Assembly (NCBI RefSeq): GCF_012027595.1
Contig: NZ_SNUR01000002.1
Location: 248,001 to 312,000 of the forward strand
DNA length: 64,000 nt
Direction of reading: 5' to 3'
From: Thermococcus sp. Bubb.Bath
GTDB lineage: Archaea; Methanobacteriota_B; Thermococci; Thermococcales; Thermococcaceae
Below are positions 8,551 through 18,614 of this stretch, piece after piece. The position numbers were made by a program, and so were the translations under genes. The stretch's first letter is position 1; each line of letters begins with the position of its first letter. The notes under the pieces were generated by a model, which worked only from the letters and a program-made list of their open reading frames with translations, made no database searches and had not been told where the DNA came from.

Positions 8551-9115
8551 AGTATGCCTTCGCCGCTTCCCTGAACGAGGGGTTGTGCTTTCCAAGGGCC
8601 GCGTTTACCAGCTCCTTCTTTTTGGGTTCCTCCACGATGTACGACAGCAGGAGCGCCTCATCAACCGAGAGTTCTTTAAGGAAATCTGATCTCCTGAGGA
8701 ACTCGTTCCGGTCCCGGATTTCCCCCAGTTTGAGTTTTTTCAGGTAGGGCTCAACCTTCATCTTCCTCTCCTCGAACTCAAGCCATGGAATCGCAAGTCT
8801 CTCTATTATCCCTATGTACTTTCCGGGGCTCTTGAGATATGGTTTAAGCCTCTCCCCCAGCTTTGAGCCCAGGAGTTTCCGCCCGAACCCATAGATTGAA
8901 GAGTAATCGTTCCCCAGCCTCTTCCTGTCGACCTGGTCGAGGGAGTTGAAGAGCATAAGTGCTGTGAGGTAGCACAGGGCCGCGAAGGGCATCTCCATCG
9001 TGTATAGCCGTCCCCTGGAAACGGTTATTATATCGCCTCTCCTACGCTCCAGCCCTTCAATCAGCATTCCCAGCGGATAACTGAGGCTTTTCACACAGAA
9101 TTCAAGTTCGTCCAT
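8531..9115 (-). CDS. Conserved hypothetical helical protein (194 aa)
   Basis: Family not recognised. The protein is predominantly helical and basic (KKLKLGEIRDRNEFLRRSDF). Apart from one moderately hydrophobic stretch (AALCYLTALMLF, about residues 45-56) it has no clear membrane segment. No catalytic motif is apparent. It is convergent with the 7705 gene, the last 20 nt of each overlapping. The start ATG has only a weak purine tract upstream. Codon usage is host-like. Confidence 0.75.
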   Translation of the reverse strand: MDELEFCVKSLSYPLGMLIEGLERRRGDIITVSRGRLYTMEMPFAALCYLTALMLFNSLDQVDRKRLGNDYSSIYGFGRKLLGSKLGERLKPYLKSPGKYIGIIERLAIPWLEFEERKMKVEPYLKKLKLGEIRDRNEFLRRSDFLKELSVDEALLLSYIVEEPKKKELVNAALGKHNPSFREAAKAYFTTLRG

Positions 9116-9202
9116 TTTCTCACCGTTTTAACTTCCCCGGTGCCGGTAAAAATGTTTCTGAGTTCCGCGTGAGAAGGTCATGTTTTTATCTCCCTCCTTT
9201 GA

Positions 9203-10252
<1,050 letters not shown>

Positions 10253-10289
10253 TTTTTCCTCATTATCGAGATTTTTTTATCTGTAAACT

Positions 10290-10988
10290 TCATTGGTCGT
10301 TGGCGAGTTCTCTTGGAATTCTCAGGATGTCTGAGAGAGGTACCACCAGTTCTCCGATATTAAGCCGTAGTATCATGGGGTCTTTCCTTATCCTCACTCT
10401 GAGCATCTCTTTTTCCTCGCTGAGGGAGACAACTGACGTCGCCAAGTCTTCCAGGATGGGTCGGGGAGAACTCTTTAGTTTGTTCATTATGGGGCTTTCA
10501 ATGAAGTAGAATGCCCTTCTCTTTTTGTCTGTGATGAACTGCCTTAGGCTCGATATCAGCGTGTAGAGATCTTTTATGTTGTCGTTGAATGCAAAAATCC
10601 TCTCGAACCCGAGGATGATGTCTATGAATGGTTCACCTATGGAAACCTCAGAGAACGCTTTCTCGTACTGGCGTAGGTATACTTTCAGATCAACATCAAA
10701 GTTCATCCTTTTAACGATGTTTCCAACGGCCTCGCTGCCTCCTATTTTCAGGACGTTGCTCTTGTCTAGGTCGACGTCGACGTCCATCAACTTGAGGTGT
10801 TTGATGTACACCGGGAGCGTATCCAGTATGTCCTCTATGAGTACGGGAGTGCCCCTCTCCTCTGCACTCCTGAGCAGGAGCGTCAGAATTGCCTCGGTCC
10901 CAAGGGGAGCGTAGTTCTCGACCAGTACTGTTCCCCCTGGTTTTTTGCTGAGTAGTATCTCCGTCAGCTTTTCAACGTCGTTGTTCAT
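10290..10988 (-). CDS. DUF257-family protein, copy 2
   Basis: A 232-residue protein paralogous to its upstream neighbour. Both share an opening PGEIVLVEY-type strand, an IEDILDTLPVYI motif near residue 50, conserved (I)LGFERIF in the middle, and KRRAFYFI near residue 155. This pattern is that of DUF257, a family I know mainly from Pyrococcus and Thermococcus. The fold resembles a RecA/KaiC-like alpha/beta core without a convincing P-loop, so it may be a degenerate ATPase. Function unknown. Its start overlaps the stop of the upstream paralogue by 4 nt (ATGA), so the two are translationally coupled and may form a complex. Confidence 0.75.
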   Translation of the reverse strand: MNNDVEKLTEILLSKKPGGTVLVENYAPLGTEAILTLLLRSAEERGTPVLIEDILDTLPVYIKHLKLMDVDVDLDKSNVLKIGGSEAVGNIVKRMNFDVDLKVYLRQYEKAFSEVSIGEPFIDIILGFERIFAFNDNIKDLYTLISSLRQFITDKKRRAFYFIESPIMNKLKSSPRPILEDLATSVVSLSEEKEMLRVRIRKDPMILRLNIGELVVPLSDILRIPRELANDQ

Positions 10989-11653
10989 AACTCCTCACCC
11001 ACGTCAACTATGACCTCCCTTCCCAGTATACCAATGTTGGGGGATTTGACGAAAAGTGCCCTCGCTCCCGTTGGGTACGGCTTTAGCTCTACCACCGTGC
11101 TTGCAATCCTTCTCATTTCAGCTGCTGTGTAGAAAGGGAGAGCGTTTAGCACCTCTTTATTCATTAAATAGAACGCTCTTCTCTTTTCATTTCCAAGGAA
11201 TTTCTCCAGGTTGAGGATTATCGTGTAGAACTCCGGCACAGACATTGGGAGGTGGAAGAGGCTTTCTAAGCCTAGGACCATATTCATCGCGTTGGGATAC
11301 TCATCAAAAGCTCCTTTTGCGGCGTTGATGTAGTTCATCAGATAAACTCTGGGGTCTGGGTGGAATTTGACCTTTGCGATGACGTTTCCGACATCTATTC
11401 TTCCCCCTGTTTTTATGACTGGGACGTTATTAATATCAATGGAGATATCAAGGGTGTCCATGTTGTTGACTATGACCGGAAGGGTGTCGAAGTTGTCATC
11501 GATGATAAGGGGTAATCCCTTTGCTTTCGCGTACTCCACGACCTCTTTGACGAAGAACTCGGGTATGTGTGAGGGTAAATATTCCAGGAGGACTATCTCG
11601 CCGGGCTTTATGCCTTCAAACATCTTGAAAATCGCATCGTTCACCAGTCCCAC
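10985..11653 (-). CDS. DUF257-family protein, copy 1
   Basis: A 222-residue first gene of the DUF257 pair. It contains PGEIVLLEYLPSHIPEFF near residue 17, IDDNFDTLPVIV near residue 50, LGLESLFHL in the middle and KRRAFYLMNKE near residue 155, matching the downstream copy block by block. Divergence between the copies is large, so the duplication is old. No Walker A motif is visible. The start ATG at 11653 follows a GGTGGGACTGGT-type stretch. Expression is probably from an A+T-rich promoter in 11660-11700. Function unknown. Confidence 0.75.
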   Translation of the reverse strand: MGLVNDAIFKMFEGIKPGEIVLLEYLPSHIPEFFVKEVVEYAKAKGLPLIIDDNFDTLPVIVNNMDTLDISIDINNVPVIKTGGRIDVGNVIAKVKFHPDPRVYLMNYINAAKGAFDEYPNAMNMVLGLESLFHLPMSVPEFYTIILNLEKFLGNEKRRAFYLMNKEVLNALPFYTAAEMRRIASTVVELKPYPTGARALFVKSPNIGILGREVIVDVGEEL

Positions 11654-11732
11654 CGGGTTATTTTATCAGTAATATCTTAATAAGGTTTTCGAACATCAAT
11701 GGGTATCAAAAAAGTATAGAGGAGTAAGAACT

Positions 11733-12635
11733 TTAAATAACCGCTGGAACACCTGGGATTCTGGGGAATGGCTGGACTTCCGCTATGTGTCCTGCGCCCA
11801 CCATGTAGCGGATGAGCCTTTCGACACCTATTCCCGCCCCGGCGCTGGGTCTCAGGAGACCTGCCCTCGCGACCTCAAGGTATGGTCTAAAGGCTTCGAG
11901 GTTTATGCTGGCTTTCTTCATCTTGCGCACTATCACCTCGTACGCCCACTCCCTCTCGCCGCCGCTTGAGACCTCGCCGTACCCCTCGGGCAGGTAGAGG
12001 TCGTAGTTCCTGAAGTGGCCCGGCCTCTCCGGCTCCTCCCTATCGTAAAACTCCCTCTCAATGTCGGTTATCCAGAATGGCTCGTCCGTGGCTCTGCTTG
12101 CCTCATCTTCGCTCCCGAATTCGTCCATTATCTCCTCCAGAGTGAAGCGCTTGAAGGGCGGCTTTATCCGGGGGACCTCGCGTTCAAGCCCCCAGCTTCT
12201 TGCCTCCTTGAAGAGGCCGCTGATGAGGCCTTCAATGAGGGTCATGACGTCGTCCATGCTCGCGCCGGCTATCTCAAAGTCGAGCTGGGTGAACTCGTAG
12301 GCGTGCCTGCCGTCGTCGGCTTCCCGCCCTTCGAGTCTGATGTTTGGGGAGAGGATGAAGAGCCGGTCTATCCCCATCGCGACAGCCATCTGCTTGTGGA
12401 GTATCATGCTGTGGGTCAGCCTCAACCTGGAGCCGTAGACCTCAACCTCCGGCGGTTTCAATGCCTTCTCTGCCGCGGGATCTGGCCACAGGGGGTCGGT
12501 TATTGAGCTGAGCATCACGGGGAGCATCCACTTGAATCCCTTGCTCACCATGTATCTTGTCATATAGTCAATGGTTCTCGTCTGAACTTCCATTATTGGT
12601 TCAATTTTTCGGGTAACTATTTGGAGGGCGTTCAT
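11733..12635 (-). CDS. AsnRS-like archaeal asparagine synthetase
   Basis: A 300-residue class II aminoacyl-tRNA-synthetase catalytic core with no anticodon-binding domain. Class II motif 2 is seen as SPNIRLEGREADDGRHAYEFTQLDFEIAG (two segments around residues 95-125) and motif 3 as GAGIGVERLIRYM near residue 270. This matches the archaeal AsnRS paralogue shown in P. abyssi to make asparagine from aspartate with ATP, rather than charging tRNA. The start ATG 12635 follows AGGTGATTAC. Its promoter is probably in the A+T-rich 12640-12816 region shared with the divergent ATPase gene. Confidence 0.88.
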   Translation of the reverse strand: MNALQIVTRKIEPIMEVQTRTIDYMTRYMVSKGFKWMLPVMLSSITDPLWPDPAAEKALKPPEVEVYGSRLRLTHSMILHKQMAVAMGIDRLFILSPNIRLEGREADDGRHAYEFTQLDFEIAGASMDDVMTLIEGLISGLFKEARSWGLEREVPRIKPPFKRFTLEEIMDEFGSEDEASRATDEPFWITDIEREFYDREEPERPGHFRNYDLYLPEGYGEVSSGGEREWAYEVIVRKMKKASINLEAFRPYLEVARAGLLRPSAGAGIGVERLIRYMVGAGHIAEVQPFPRIPGVPAVI

Positions 12636-12834
12636 GTAATCACCTGATTATTGTCAGTAACCTCATCCCTTATGACTTTTATGCAAATAATTTTGAATTT
12701 TGGGCAAAAATTGACATCTAACAAGCTTTTATATTGACTTAATGACAAATTTTCTTTCTATATTTGACTTTTGAATTACCCATTCGTCGATAACATTATA
12801 ACGTTCTCTGAGAATTATGTATGGTGGTCAACGC

Positions 12835-13416
12835 ATGGGAGTCTACATATTTACCCCCGAAGATCTCGTCCGCTATGGGTCTGCAACCAACGAGCAGCTG
12901 GAGGTCCTTAAAGGGGCCATTTTGAGTAAAAAGGACATTCTCATTGCAGGTTCGAGCCGCTCTGGAAAGACGAAGCTTGTGGAAGCTTTGACGCATTTCA
13001 TCCCCGACGATTGGAAGGTTGCGGTTGTCACGGCCTACGGTGAATTCAAACCCTTCAAGCCCAATATCGTTGTCGTTGACACCCAGTTCGGCGAGAAGCC
13101 GCTGAAGAACCGCACTAATGAGGTCATATCCAGGATACGGGAAATAGACCCTGACTATGTTGTCGTTGATACGATCCATACGATAAGTGTTTCCAACCTT
13201 TTTGATGTCCTCATAGACGACTACGCTTTTATAGTGACCTCCTTGGCCATGACGGATGATATCAAATCAGAGGTGATGCACTGGCTTGGCATTACTGAGG
13301 AGGTTTTCAGGCGCTTTGACATCGTTGTCTCGCTCAAGAGGGATTTCAGAACCGGCGAAAGATCGATCGACAGAATTTACGAAGTGAAAGACGGAACCCT
13401 TGAGCCCGTTCTCTGA
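12835..13416 (+). CDS. Small type II/IV secretion-type ATPase domain protein
   Basis: A 193-residue single-domain P-loop protein with Walker A ILIAGSSRSGKTKLVEAL (about residues 42-60), a Walker-B-like VVVDT, and a second hydrophobic strand with Asp (DYVVVDTIH) near residue 113. The arrangement recalls a stripped VirB11/GspE or pilus-retraction ATPase without its N-terminal domain. No pilin or membrane partner lies beside it, so a secretion role is not supported by context. I prefer the ATG at 12835, which has GGTGG 8 nt upstream; the ATG at 12817 has no ribosome binding site. The 3' end overlaps the convergent membrane-protein gene by 71 nt. A TATA-like TTTTATATTG sits near 12725-12734. Confidence 0.75.
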   Translation: MGVYIFTPEDLVRYGSATNEQLEVLKGAILSKKDILIAGSSRSGKTKLVEALTHFIPDDWKVAVVTAYGEFKPFKPNIVVVDTQFGEKPLKNRTNEVISRIREIDPDYVVVDTIHTISVSNLFDVLIDDYAFIVTSLAMTDDIKSEVMHWLGITEEVFRRFDIVVSLKRDFRTGERSIDRIYEVKDGTLEPVL

Positions 13417-14119
13417 TGTTCTCTCCCCACTTCTTTAATGCGATGAATAAAACGACGTTTATACCTCCCGTTACCACGATGGAGTATTCTGTGGCACTTA
13501 TTATGAGCTCTCGCGTATTCTCGTTGTTTCTTCTGTATACCGTGAGGGACGTGTAGTCTAGAGGGCTCATCTTCTTCAGCTCCACCTCCACTTTCCCTGT
13601 CCCTGCTTCCGGCTTGAGGCAGAGCATGTGGTTCCAGGTCACCACGTAGACTTTAAGGTGGGTTCCATTTGAAGTACAGTTATGGATCGTTTCTCCTGTT
13701 TCGAAAACGCGACAGCTTCCGTCCTCCAGCATTACTCCATCGACACTTTTATGTCCCCTTGTTTCAAAGTGGAACTCCCTCTTTTCAGGGTTGATCTCAA
13801 CGGTCTCTATGTCCATGCTTGAACCCCTGTATATCAGCTTTCTGAACAGCCGGTATATTCTGTCTTTCAGCTCATTTCCCATGTGCTCATCTTTCCATAC
13901 CACGTAGTAGTGTATCGTGCCGTTTTGATCAACCATATAGAGCATTTTAACGGGTTGGTCCCCTAGTGCGGTGTAAATGTATGGGGCGTATTCCTCTGCT
14001 CTCTCGCTCTCCCCCGGAAAATAACCTTTGGCGGAGTAGCCTGTGGTGTAGAGCCAGACAGCCCAGAATGCGATGAAGTTTAAGATCATCCAAAGTGAGA
14101 GCATCTTTTTGGAGACCAT
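13346..14119 (-). CDS. Membrane-anchored protein of unknown function (257 aa)
   Basis: Not recognised. An N-terminal hydrophobic segment (residues 5-25, LSLWMILNFIAFWAVWLYTTG) is followed by an extracellular-type domain of about 180 residues with N-glycosylation sequons (NGTIHY, NCTSNGT) and two Cys pairs. A second hydrophobic segment (about residues 208-226, SIVVTGGINVVLFIALKKW) and a very basic C-terminal tail follow. The topology suggests an externally exposed loop domain between two membrane spans. The last 71 nt overlap the 3' end of the ATPase gene on the other strand. Confidence 0.72.
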   Translation of the reverse strand: MVSKKMLSLWMILNFIAFWAVWLYTTGYSAKGYFPGESERAEEYAPYIYTALGDQPVKMLYMVDQNGTIHYYVVWKDEHMGNELKDRIYRLFRKLIYRGSSMDIETVEINPEKREFHFETRGHKSVDGVMLEDGSCRVFETGETIHNCTSNGTHLKVYVVTWNHMLCLKPEAGTGKVEVELKKMSPLDYTSLTVYRRNNENTRELIISATEYSIVVTGGINVVLFIALKKWGENIRERAQGFRLSLRKFCRSIFRRF

Positions 14120-14167
14120 GGTTCCACGTTAAATGGAAAAGAAAAGATGTTTAAATTGGTTCCGGTC

Positions 14168-15325
14168 TCAGGCCTTCCTGAACTCTTCAATGACCTCGCG
14201 GAGGTTGGCGAGCATCTCCTCGATGTCCTCGAGGGTCATGTAACCCATGTTTCCAATCCTAAAGGTCTTCTCCGCAACGCTTCCGTAGCCCTTGGCCAGC
14301 TCGAAGCCCCTCCCCCTCATAGCGTTGTAGACGTCGACACCCTTCATGCCCTCCGGAACAACTACGGCGGTAATCGTCGGGCTCTCGTAGCCGGGCTCTG
14401 CCAGAACGCTCAGCCCCATGCTCTTGACGCCCTCGCGTATGGTCTCGCTCCTCTCCCTGTACATGCCAAGCCACTCCTTCTTGCCGCCCATCTTCTCGAC
14501 TATCCTGAGAACAACGTTGAGGCCGAATATCTGCGGGAGCGGCGGGGTTGAGGGCGTTCCCTTCTTCTTCTCGTTGAACTTCTTGTAGAGGGGTAAGTCA
14601 AAGTACCAGCCGCGCTCTGGCATCTTCTCGGCTATCTCGAAAACGCGCTCGCTGACTGCTGCCACCGCAAGTCCCGGTGGGACGCCGAAGGCCTTCTGGC
14701 TACTCGCGAAGACCAAATCGATTCCCCACTGGTCGAACCTTATATCAGCTCCACCCATGGCTGAGACGGCATCGACGAAGAGGAGCTTGTCGTGCTCGTG
14801 GACGACCTTGGCAAGCTCCGGGAGTGGATTTAGGACACCGGTGGAGGTCTCGTTGTAGGTTATGGTCACTGCGTGAACGTCCGGGTTCTTCCTGAGGGCA
14901 TCGTCGAGCTCCTCTGGCTTGACGGCCTGGCCCGGCTCCTTACGCAGGATAACCGCCTTTCTTCCGTTGGTCTCGACGACCTCAGCAAACCTGTCTCCAA
15001 ACGCCCCGATAGTTGTTACGAGAACCTTTTCGCCGCGTGGAATCGTGTTCCTGACGGCGGCCTCCATAAAGCCGGTTCCGGAGCTCGGAAAGAGGATTAC
15101 CTCCCCTCTGTCGGCCTCAAGGAAAGCCTTAAGCCTGTTGAGTGTATCAGCGTGAACCTCCTTGGCCTCAGCCGAGCGGTGGCTGAACATCTGGACGCTC
15201 ATTATCGCGAGAACTTCCGGGAAGCATGCAACTGGACCTGCGGTGAAGAGCTTATACTTCGGCTTGACGAGCTCGTAAACCTCCCTGTAGGCCTCTTCGT
15301 AGGACATATCAAAGTGTAGTTCCAT
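14168..15325 (-). CDS. Class V PLP aminotransferase (alanine/serine-glyoxylate type)
   Basis: A 385-residue PLP-dependent enzyme. It has the family opening LFTAGPVACFPEVL near residue 27, SSGTGFMEAA near residue 75, VDAVSAMGGADI near residue 180 and the PLP lysine in FASSQKAFGVPPG near residue 205. The family transfers amino groups between alanine or serine and glyoxylate or pyruvate; exact substrates cannot be read from sequence. I chose the ATG at 15325 (MELHFDMSY), which has GAGGTGAT 6 nt upstream. The frame is open further upstream but that part is divergently placed promoter DNA. It is divergent from the MFS gene at 15488. Confidence 0.9.
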   Translation of the reverse strand: MELHFDMSYEEAYREVYELVKPKYKLFTAGPVACFPEVLAIMSVQMFSHRSAEAKEVHADTLNRLKAFLEADRGEVILFPSSGTGFMEAAVRNTIPRGEKVLVTTIGAFGDRFAEVVETNGRKAVILRKEPGQAVKPEELDDALRKNPDVHAVTITYNETSTGVLNPLPELAKVVHEHDKLLFVDAVSAMGGADIRFDQWGIDLVFASSQKAFGVPPGLAVAAVSERVFEIAEKMPERGWYFDLPLYKKFNEKKKGTPSTPPLPQIFGLNVVLRIVEKMGGKKEWLGMYRERSETIREGVKSMGLSVLAEPGYESPTITAVVVPEGMKGVDVYNAMRGRGFELAKGYGSVAEKTFRIGNMGYMTLEDIEEMLANLREVIEEFRKA

Positions 15326-15487
15326 CCGCATCACCTCGACGGGAATTGTCCGATGGGGTAAAAAGTGTTTGCCCGTGTTGTACCATCTTTTTGTGAAATT
15401 TCGTCGGAAATTCCGGTTTGATTTAGAATTCTCTTCGGTCCGGCCAAGACTTTTAAACATTTCCCCGAACGTTCAGAGGGTGGTCTG

Positions 15488-16651
15488 ATGGAACGCGAGC
15501 GCCTCGCTGGAATCATCCTGCTCATCATCTCGGCCTTCACCGGGACCATGGCCTTCCGTCTCGCCACCCCAGCGATAGCTTTCTACACGCGCGACGTCCT
15601 CAAAGCTTCAATGCTCTCCATCTCGATAGTCTCGATGTCATTCGTCCTCGCGAGGGCCTTCACCTCAGTCTTCGGTGGTCTTCTTCTGGAGAGGGGTAAA
15701 AGGCTCGTTTACATCGGTGCCCTGGCGATGATGGGCAACGCCTTTGCCGTTCAGCTGTATCCCCTCACGTCGAACTGGTTCCAGGTCGCTGGAATAAAGC
15801 TCCTGAACGGCTTTCTCAACGGCCTAAGTTGGCCGATGGCCCAGTTCGTGATAGCCGTGGCGACCCCAAACGAGATAAGGGCGAGGATAACCTCGGTCTA
15901 CTTCTTCTTTGGGAGCCTCGCTTCTCTCCTCGGTAACTACGTCTACGCATACACCGTTGGATGGGGGCTGTCGGGCCAGATGTGGATTTCCTCGGCGTTT
16001 TTTCTGTTGACCGGCTTCATAATGGTTTCCAGCTACGCTCTCCTCTATGGCTGGATAGTCCCGAGGAGAAAAAGAACCTCCAATGGGGAGAGACCTTCCC
16101 TCGATCCGAGAAAGGTTCTAATAATAGCATCGCTCATGGCTGTCATAGTGGCGTTCACCTCGGGGGAGATAACATACGTTTACGTTTCTGAGGCTTTGGG
16201 AATGGCCAAGGGGACGACGGCGACCCTCATCGGCTGGACTGGTTTTCTAGCGGCGCTGCTCAGCTACGGCGTTTCATGGCTCGCCGATGTGAGGAGCGAG
16301 AGGAGGATGGTAATTCTCACCTCTTTCTTGGCGGCGATCTCTCCAATCCTTGCGGCGGTGAAGAGTGCCCCAACGGTTTTTCTCGGCATCTTTCTTGCCC
16401 TTTTTGCTTTTCAGAGCTTCAGGCCCATTTCAAGGAAGGTTCTCGCTTCCTACCATCGCTCGTCCCTCGCCATAGGTGGAGTTAACGGGGTGCAGAACCT
16501 CTCAACTTTCGCTGGCGGGATGCTCTTCGGCGTGACCTACTCTCTAGGTGAGGTTCACTTGGGGGTTACCCTCAACCTCGCCCTCCTGACCTTTCTCCCG
16601 GTTTCGCTGGCGCTCCTCTTTGAGTCAGTTAAGCTTAAAGGTAGGGATTGA
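15488..16651 (+). CDS. MFS transporter
   Basis: A 387-residue protein with about 12 hydrophobic spans and a basic cytoplasmic loop after TM6 (VPRRKRTSNGERPS, about residue 195). The glycine-rich pairs and the loop between TM2 and TM3 (LLLERGKRLVYIG) fit a major facilitator, perhaps of the multidrug/sugar-efflux group. Substrate unknown. The ATG at 15488 is preceded by GAGGGTGGTCTG, and a TATA-like CTTTTAAAC lies at 15450-15458. Not obviously linked in function to the divergent aminotransferase. Confidence 0.85.
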   Translation: MERERLAGIILLIISAFTGTMAFRLATPAIAFYTRDVLKASMLSISIVSMSFVLARAFTSVFGGLLLERGKRLVYIGALAMMGNAFAVQLYPLTSNWFQVAGIKLLNGFLNGLSWPMAQFVIAVATPNEIRARITSVYFFFGSLASLLGNYVYAYTVGWGLSGQMWISSAFFLLTGFIMVSSYALLYGWIVPRRKRTSNGERPSLDPRKVLIIASLMAVIVAFTSGEITYVYVSEALGMAKGTTATLIGWTGFLAALLSYGVSWLADVRSERRMVILTSFLAAISPILAAVKSAPTVFLGIFLALFAFQSFRPISRKVLASYHRSSLAIGGVNGVQNLSTFAGGMLFGVTYSLGEVHLGVTLNLALLTFLPVSLALLFESVKLKGRD

Positions 16652-16674
16652 TGAGTTTTCTTTAAACGCTCCAA

Positions 16675-16688
16675 AACTTTTATAAAAG
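16675..16688 (+). promoter_or_regulatory. TATA-box promoter of rpl10e
   Basis: An A+T-rich ACTTTTATAAAAGC stretch between the MFS stop and rpl10e, about 55-65 nt upstream of the ATG at 16741. It fits an archaeal TATA box and would leave a leader of about 30 nt carrying the GGAGGTGAG ribosome binding site. Confidence 0.6.
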
Positions 16689-16740
16689 CGAGGTGGAGCT
16701 AAGGATAGGCTTTGACTTATGCTCATTTGGAGGTGAGAGT

Positions 16741-17289
16741 ATGGGACTGAGACCTGCTAAGATTGATAGGGACGTTAAAAAGCCCGCTTACACCAGGAGA
16801 GAATACATCCGCGGTGCCCCCGGCCCGAGGATAACGATATTCGACATGGGCAACCTCTCGGCCGACTTCCAGTACGAGGTCAGCCTTCACGCTGAACAGC
16901 CCATGCAGATAAGGCAGAACGCTCTGGAGTCAATCCGTATCCATGTGAACAGGTACCTCCAGAAGACCGTCGGAAGGAGCAACTTCCACTTCAAGATAAG
17001 GGTCTATCCGTTCCAGGTTCTCAGGGAGAACCCGATGGCCACAGGCAGGAAGGCAGACCGTTACGGAAACGGCATGAGGAGGCCCTTTGGAAAGCCGATA
17101 GGTCTTGCCGCTCGCGTCAGGAAGGACCAGAAGATACTCACCGTCTGGGTGAACGAGTCCCATCTCAAGTTCGCCCTCCAGGCGGTCTACAGGGCCAGGA
17201 TGAAGCTTCCCTACGGTTCCTACTACCGCATCTACGACAAGGATGGGAACGAGGTTACCACCAAGGTTCTCTCCACGATGAAGCGCTGA
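16741..17289 (+). CDS. rpl10e: Large-subunit ribosomal protein L10e (uL16)
   Basis: A 182-residue protein of normal archaeal uL16 length. It is part of the 50S central protuberance near the peptidyl-transferase centre and A-site tRNA. It opens [20 protein letters not shown] and contains the basic [18 protein letters not shown] segment near residue 100. The start is fixed by GGAGGTGAG just before the ATG. The gene stands alone upstream of the main ribosomal block with its own TATA box. A T-rich tract after the stop (17327-17351) may terminate transcription. Confidence 0.97.
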   Translation: MGLRPAKIDRDVKKPAYTRREYIRGAPGPRITIFDMGNLSADFQYEVSLHAEQPMQIRQNALESIRIHVNRYLQKTVGRSNFHFKIRVYPFQVLRENPMATGRKADRYGNGMRRPFGKPIGLAARVRKDQKILTVWVNESHLKFALQAVYRARMKLPYGSYYRIYDKDGNEVTTKVLSTMKR

Positions 17290-17451
17290 AGCGCAGCGCT
17301 GAAGCATGTCGGGCCCTTTGGCTGGCTTTTTCTCTTGCTTATTCTCTTTTGATTTGATGGGTTTACGTGATATCAAAATTTTGTATTTGCGAGTTTGGCA
17401 TAATTTCATAATGATTATTAAAGATGCCACCTTACACTCACCGGTGGGAGA

Positions 17452-17805
17452 ATGGTGGGCTCGTACTTTAGGGAGATGCTCCTTAAGCTTGGTCTCCCTG
17501 AGGAGAGACTCAAAGTTCTTGAAGGTAAGGGCTCCCTGGTCGAGGACGAGTTCGAGGGTATCAGATACGTCCGCTTTTGGGATTCTGCGGGGGGTTTCAG
17601 AAGGGGAACGGTCGTCTTTGAGGATGGCACCGTGGTTCTGGGATTTCCACACATAAAACGGGTCGTCAGCTTGAGAACGGTATAAGGCGGGTTTTCAAGA
17701 AGGGACCATTCTACGTTGAGGAAAAGGTCGACGGCTACAACGTCCGCGTCGTCAGGGTTAGGGACAAAGTTCTGGCGATAACCAGCGGTGGCTTTGTCTG
17801 CCCTT
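17452..17805 (+). pseudogene. Rnl3-type RNA ligase fragment: frameshifted and 3'-truncated
   Basis: The first 70 codons read as the N-terminus of the archaeal homodimeric RNA ligase (PAB1020/MTH1221 type): GSYFREMLLKLGLPEERLKV and VVFEDGTVVLGFPHIKR. The frame breaks near 17665-17670, where one base appears to be missing. In the next frame the gene continues LENGIRRVFKKGPFYVEEKVDGYNVR, so the nucleotidyl-transfer motif K-V-D-G (Lys codon 17724-17726) is preserved but out of frame. Similarity stops at about 17800 (GGFVC) and runs straight into the 3' end of the opposing PIN-partner gene. Only about 118 of roughly 380 codons remain. A good GGTGGGA ribosome binding site still precedes the ATG. 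Confidence 0.85.
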
Positions 17806-18391
17806 CTACTCCTGGCCTAGTCTCTCAACGAGCTCCTCAAGGACGTCGCGGAACCTGGCCGCGTCGACCCATTTTATCCCCATCTTCTGGGCCCAGGTGA
17901 GTATCTCGACGTCTGCCGAGACGATAGTCGCGTCGAGCTCCTTGGCCAGGAGTATAAGCTTGAAGTCTTCCTTGCTGTCCACTATCCCCTCACGGAGGCT
18001 CTCCTGTAGTTTCTCCTCAGTTTCTGGATGATTTTGTCGATGTCCTCCTCGACCAGGCTTTCTCTCACGGCCTTCTCCGCCACCCAGGGCCCCTTATCAA
18101 TCCTTCTTCTCAGGTCGTCTATAAGCTCGTAAATCACAAAGGCTGGAATCTTGATATCGTGGACGTTGGGGGATTTTTCCACGAGGTAGAGTTCCACCCC
18201 CGGTGAGACTTCCTCTATATCGATGAAGTGCACTATCTCCCCTATAAACACTGGTTTAAACGTAGAACTCAACCTTTCCGAATAACCTTTCAGCGTAGCC
18301 CAGAAAGGTTTTCATGGCCCAGGGAGTTCTCGCCGAACTCTCCCCTTACGTTGGGGTTGACAAAGACGCTCGTATCGAGGACGAACCTCAT
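17806..18391 (-). pseudogene. RNA-ligase partner PIN-domain protein, multiple frameshifts
   Basis: Reading leftward, the gene starts MRFVLDTSVFVNPNVRG at 18391 (PIN-domain Asp and T/S-x-F) with a GGTGG ribosome binding site. It shifts frame before MKTFLGYAERLFGKVEFYV, again before KPVFIGEIVHFIDIEEVSPG, and once more between RRNYRR and SLREGIVDSKEDFKLILLAK. It ends TIVSADVEILTWAQKMGIKW and finally VLEELVERLGQE with a stop at 17806. This is the PIN protein found beside Rnl3-type RNA ligases (the MJ0950 'RNA ligase partner' family). All domains can be traced but three frame changes make it non-functional as read. Confidence 0.85.
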
Positions 18392-18614
18392 TCCCACCAC
18401 AACTCTAGCTATGCTATCATGTTTAAAACCGTTTCATTCTCTGCTTGGGGAAGTGGTGAAGTTCTACCAACTGAATGGGGGGTCCTTGTTGCAGAATCAC
18501 TTTTTTGCAAGGTTTTGGGGAGCTATATAGGCGGTGGTTGGGGGTGTGGGGCGGAGCTCCTAGTAAATTTAAGGAAAAAGGAAGGTGGGGAAACGTAGTT
18601 TCCCTGGTTTCTAA
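18392..18614. other. Intergenic stretch without a recognisable gene
   Basis: Between the decayed PIN partner and the inverted-terminus element I see no plausible gene. It has an A+T-rich start (promoter side of the PIN gene) and a G-rich stretch at 18526-18560. Open frames here have no family resemblance, no ribosome binding site and no codon bias. Confidence 0.6.
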
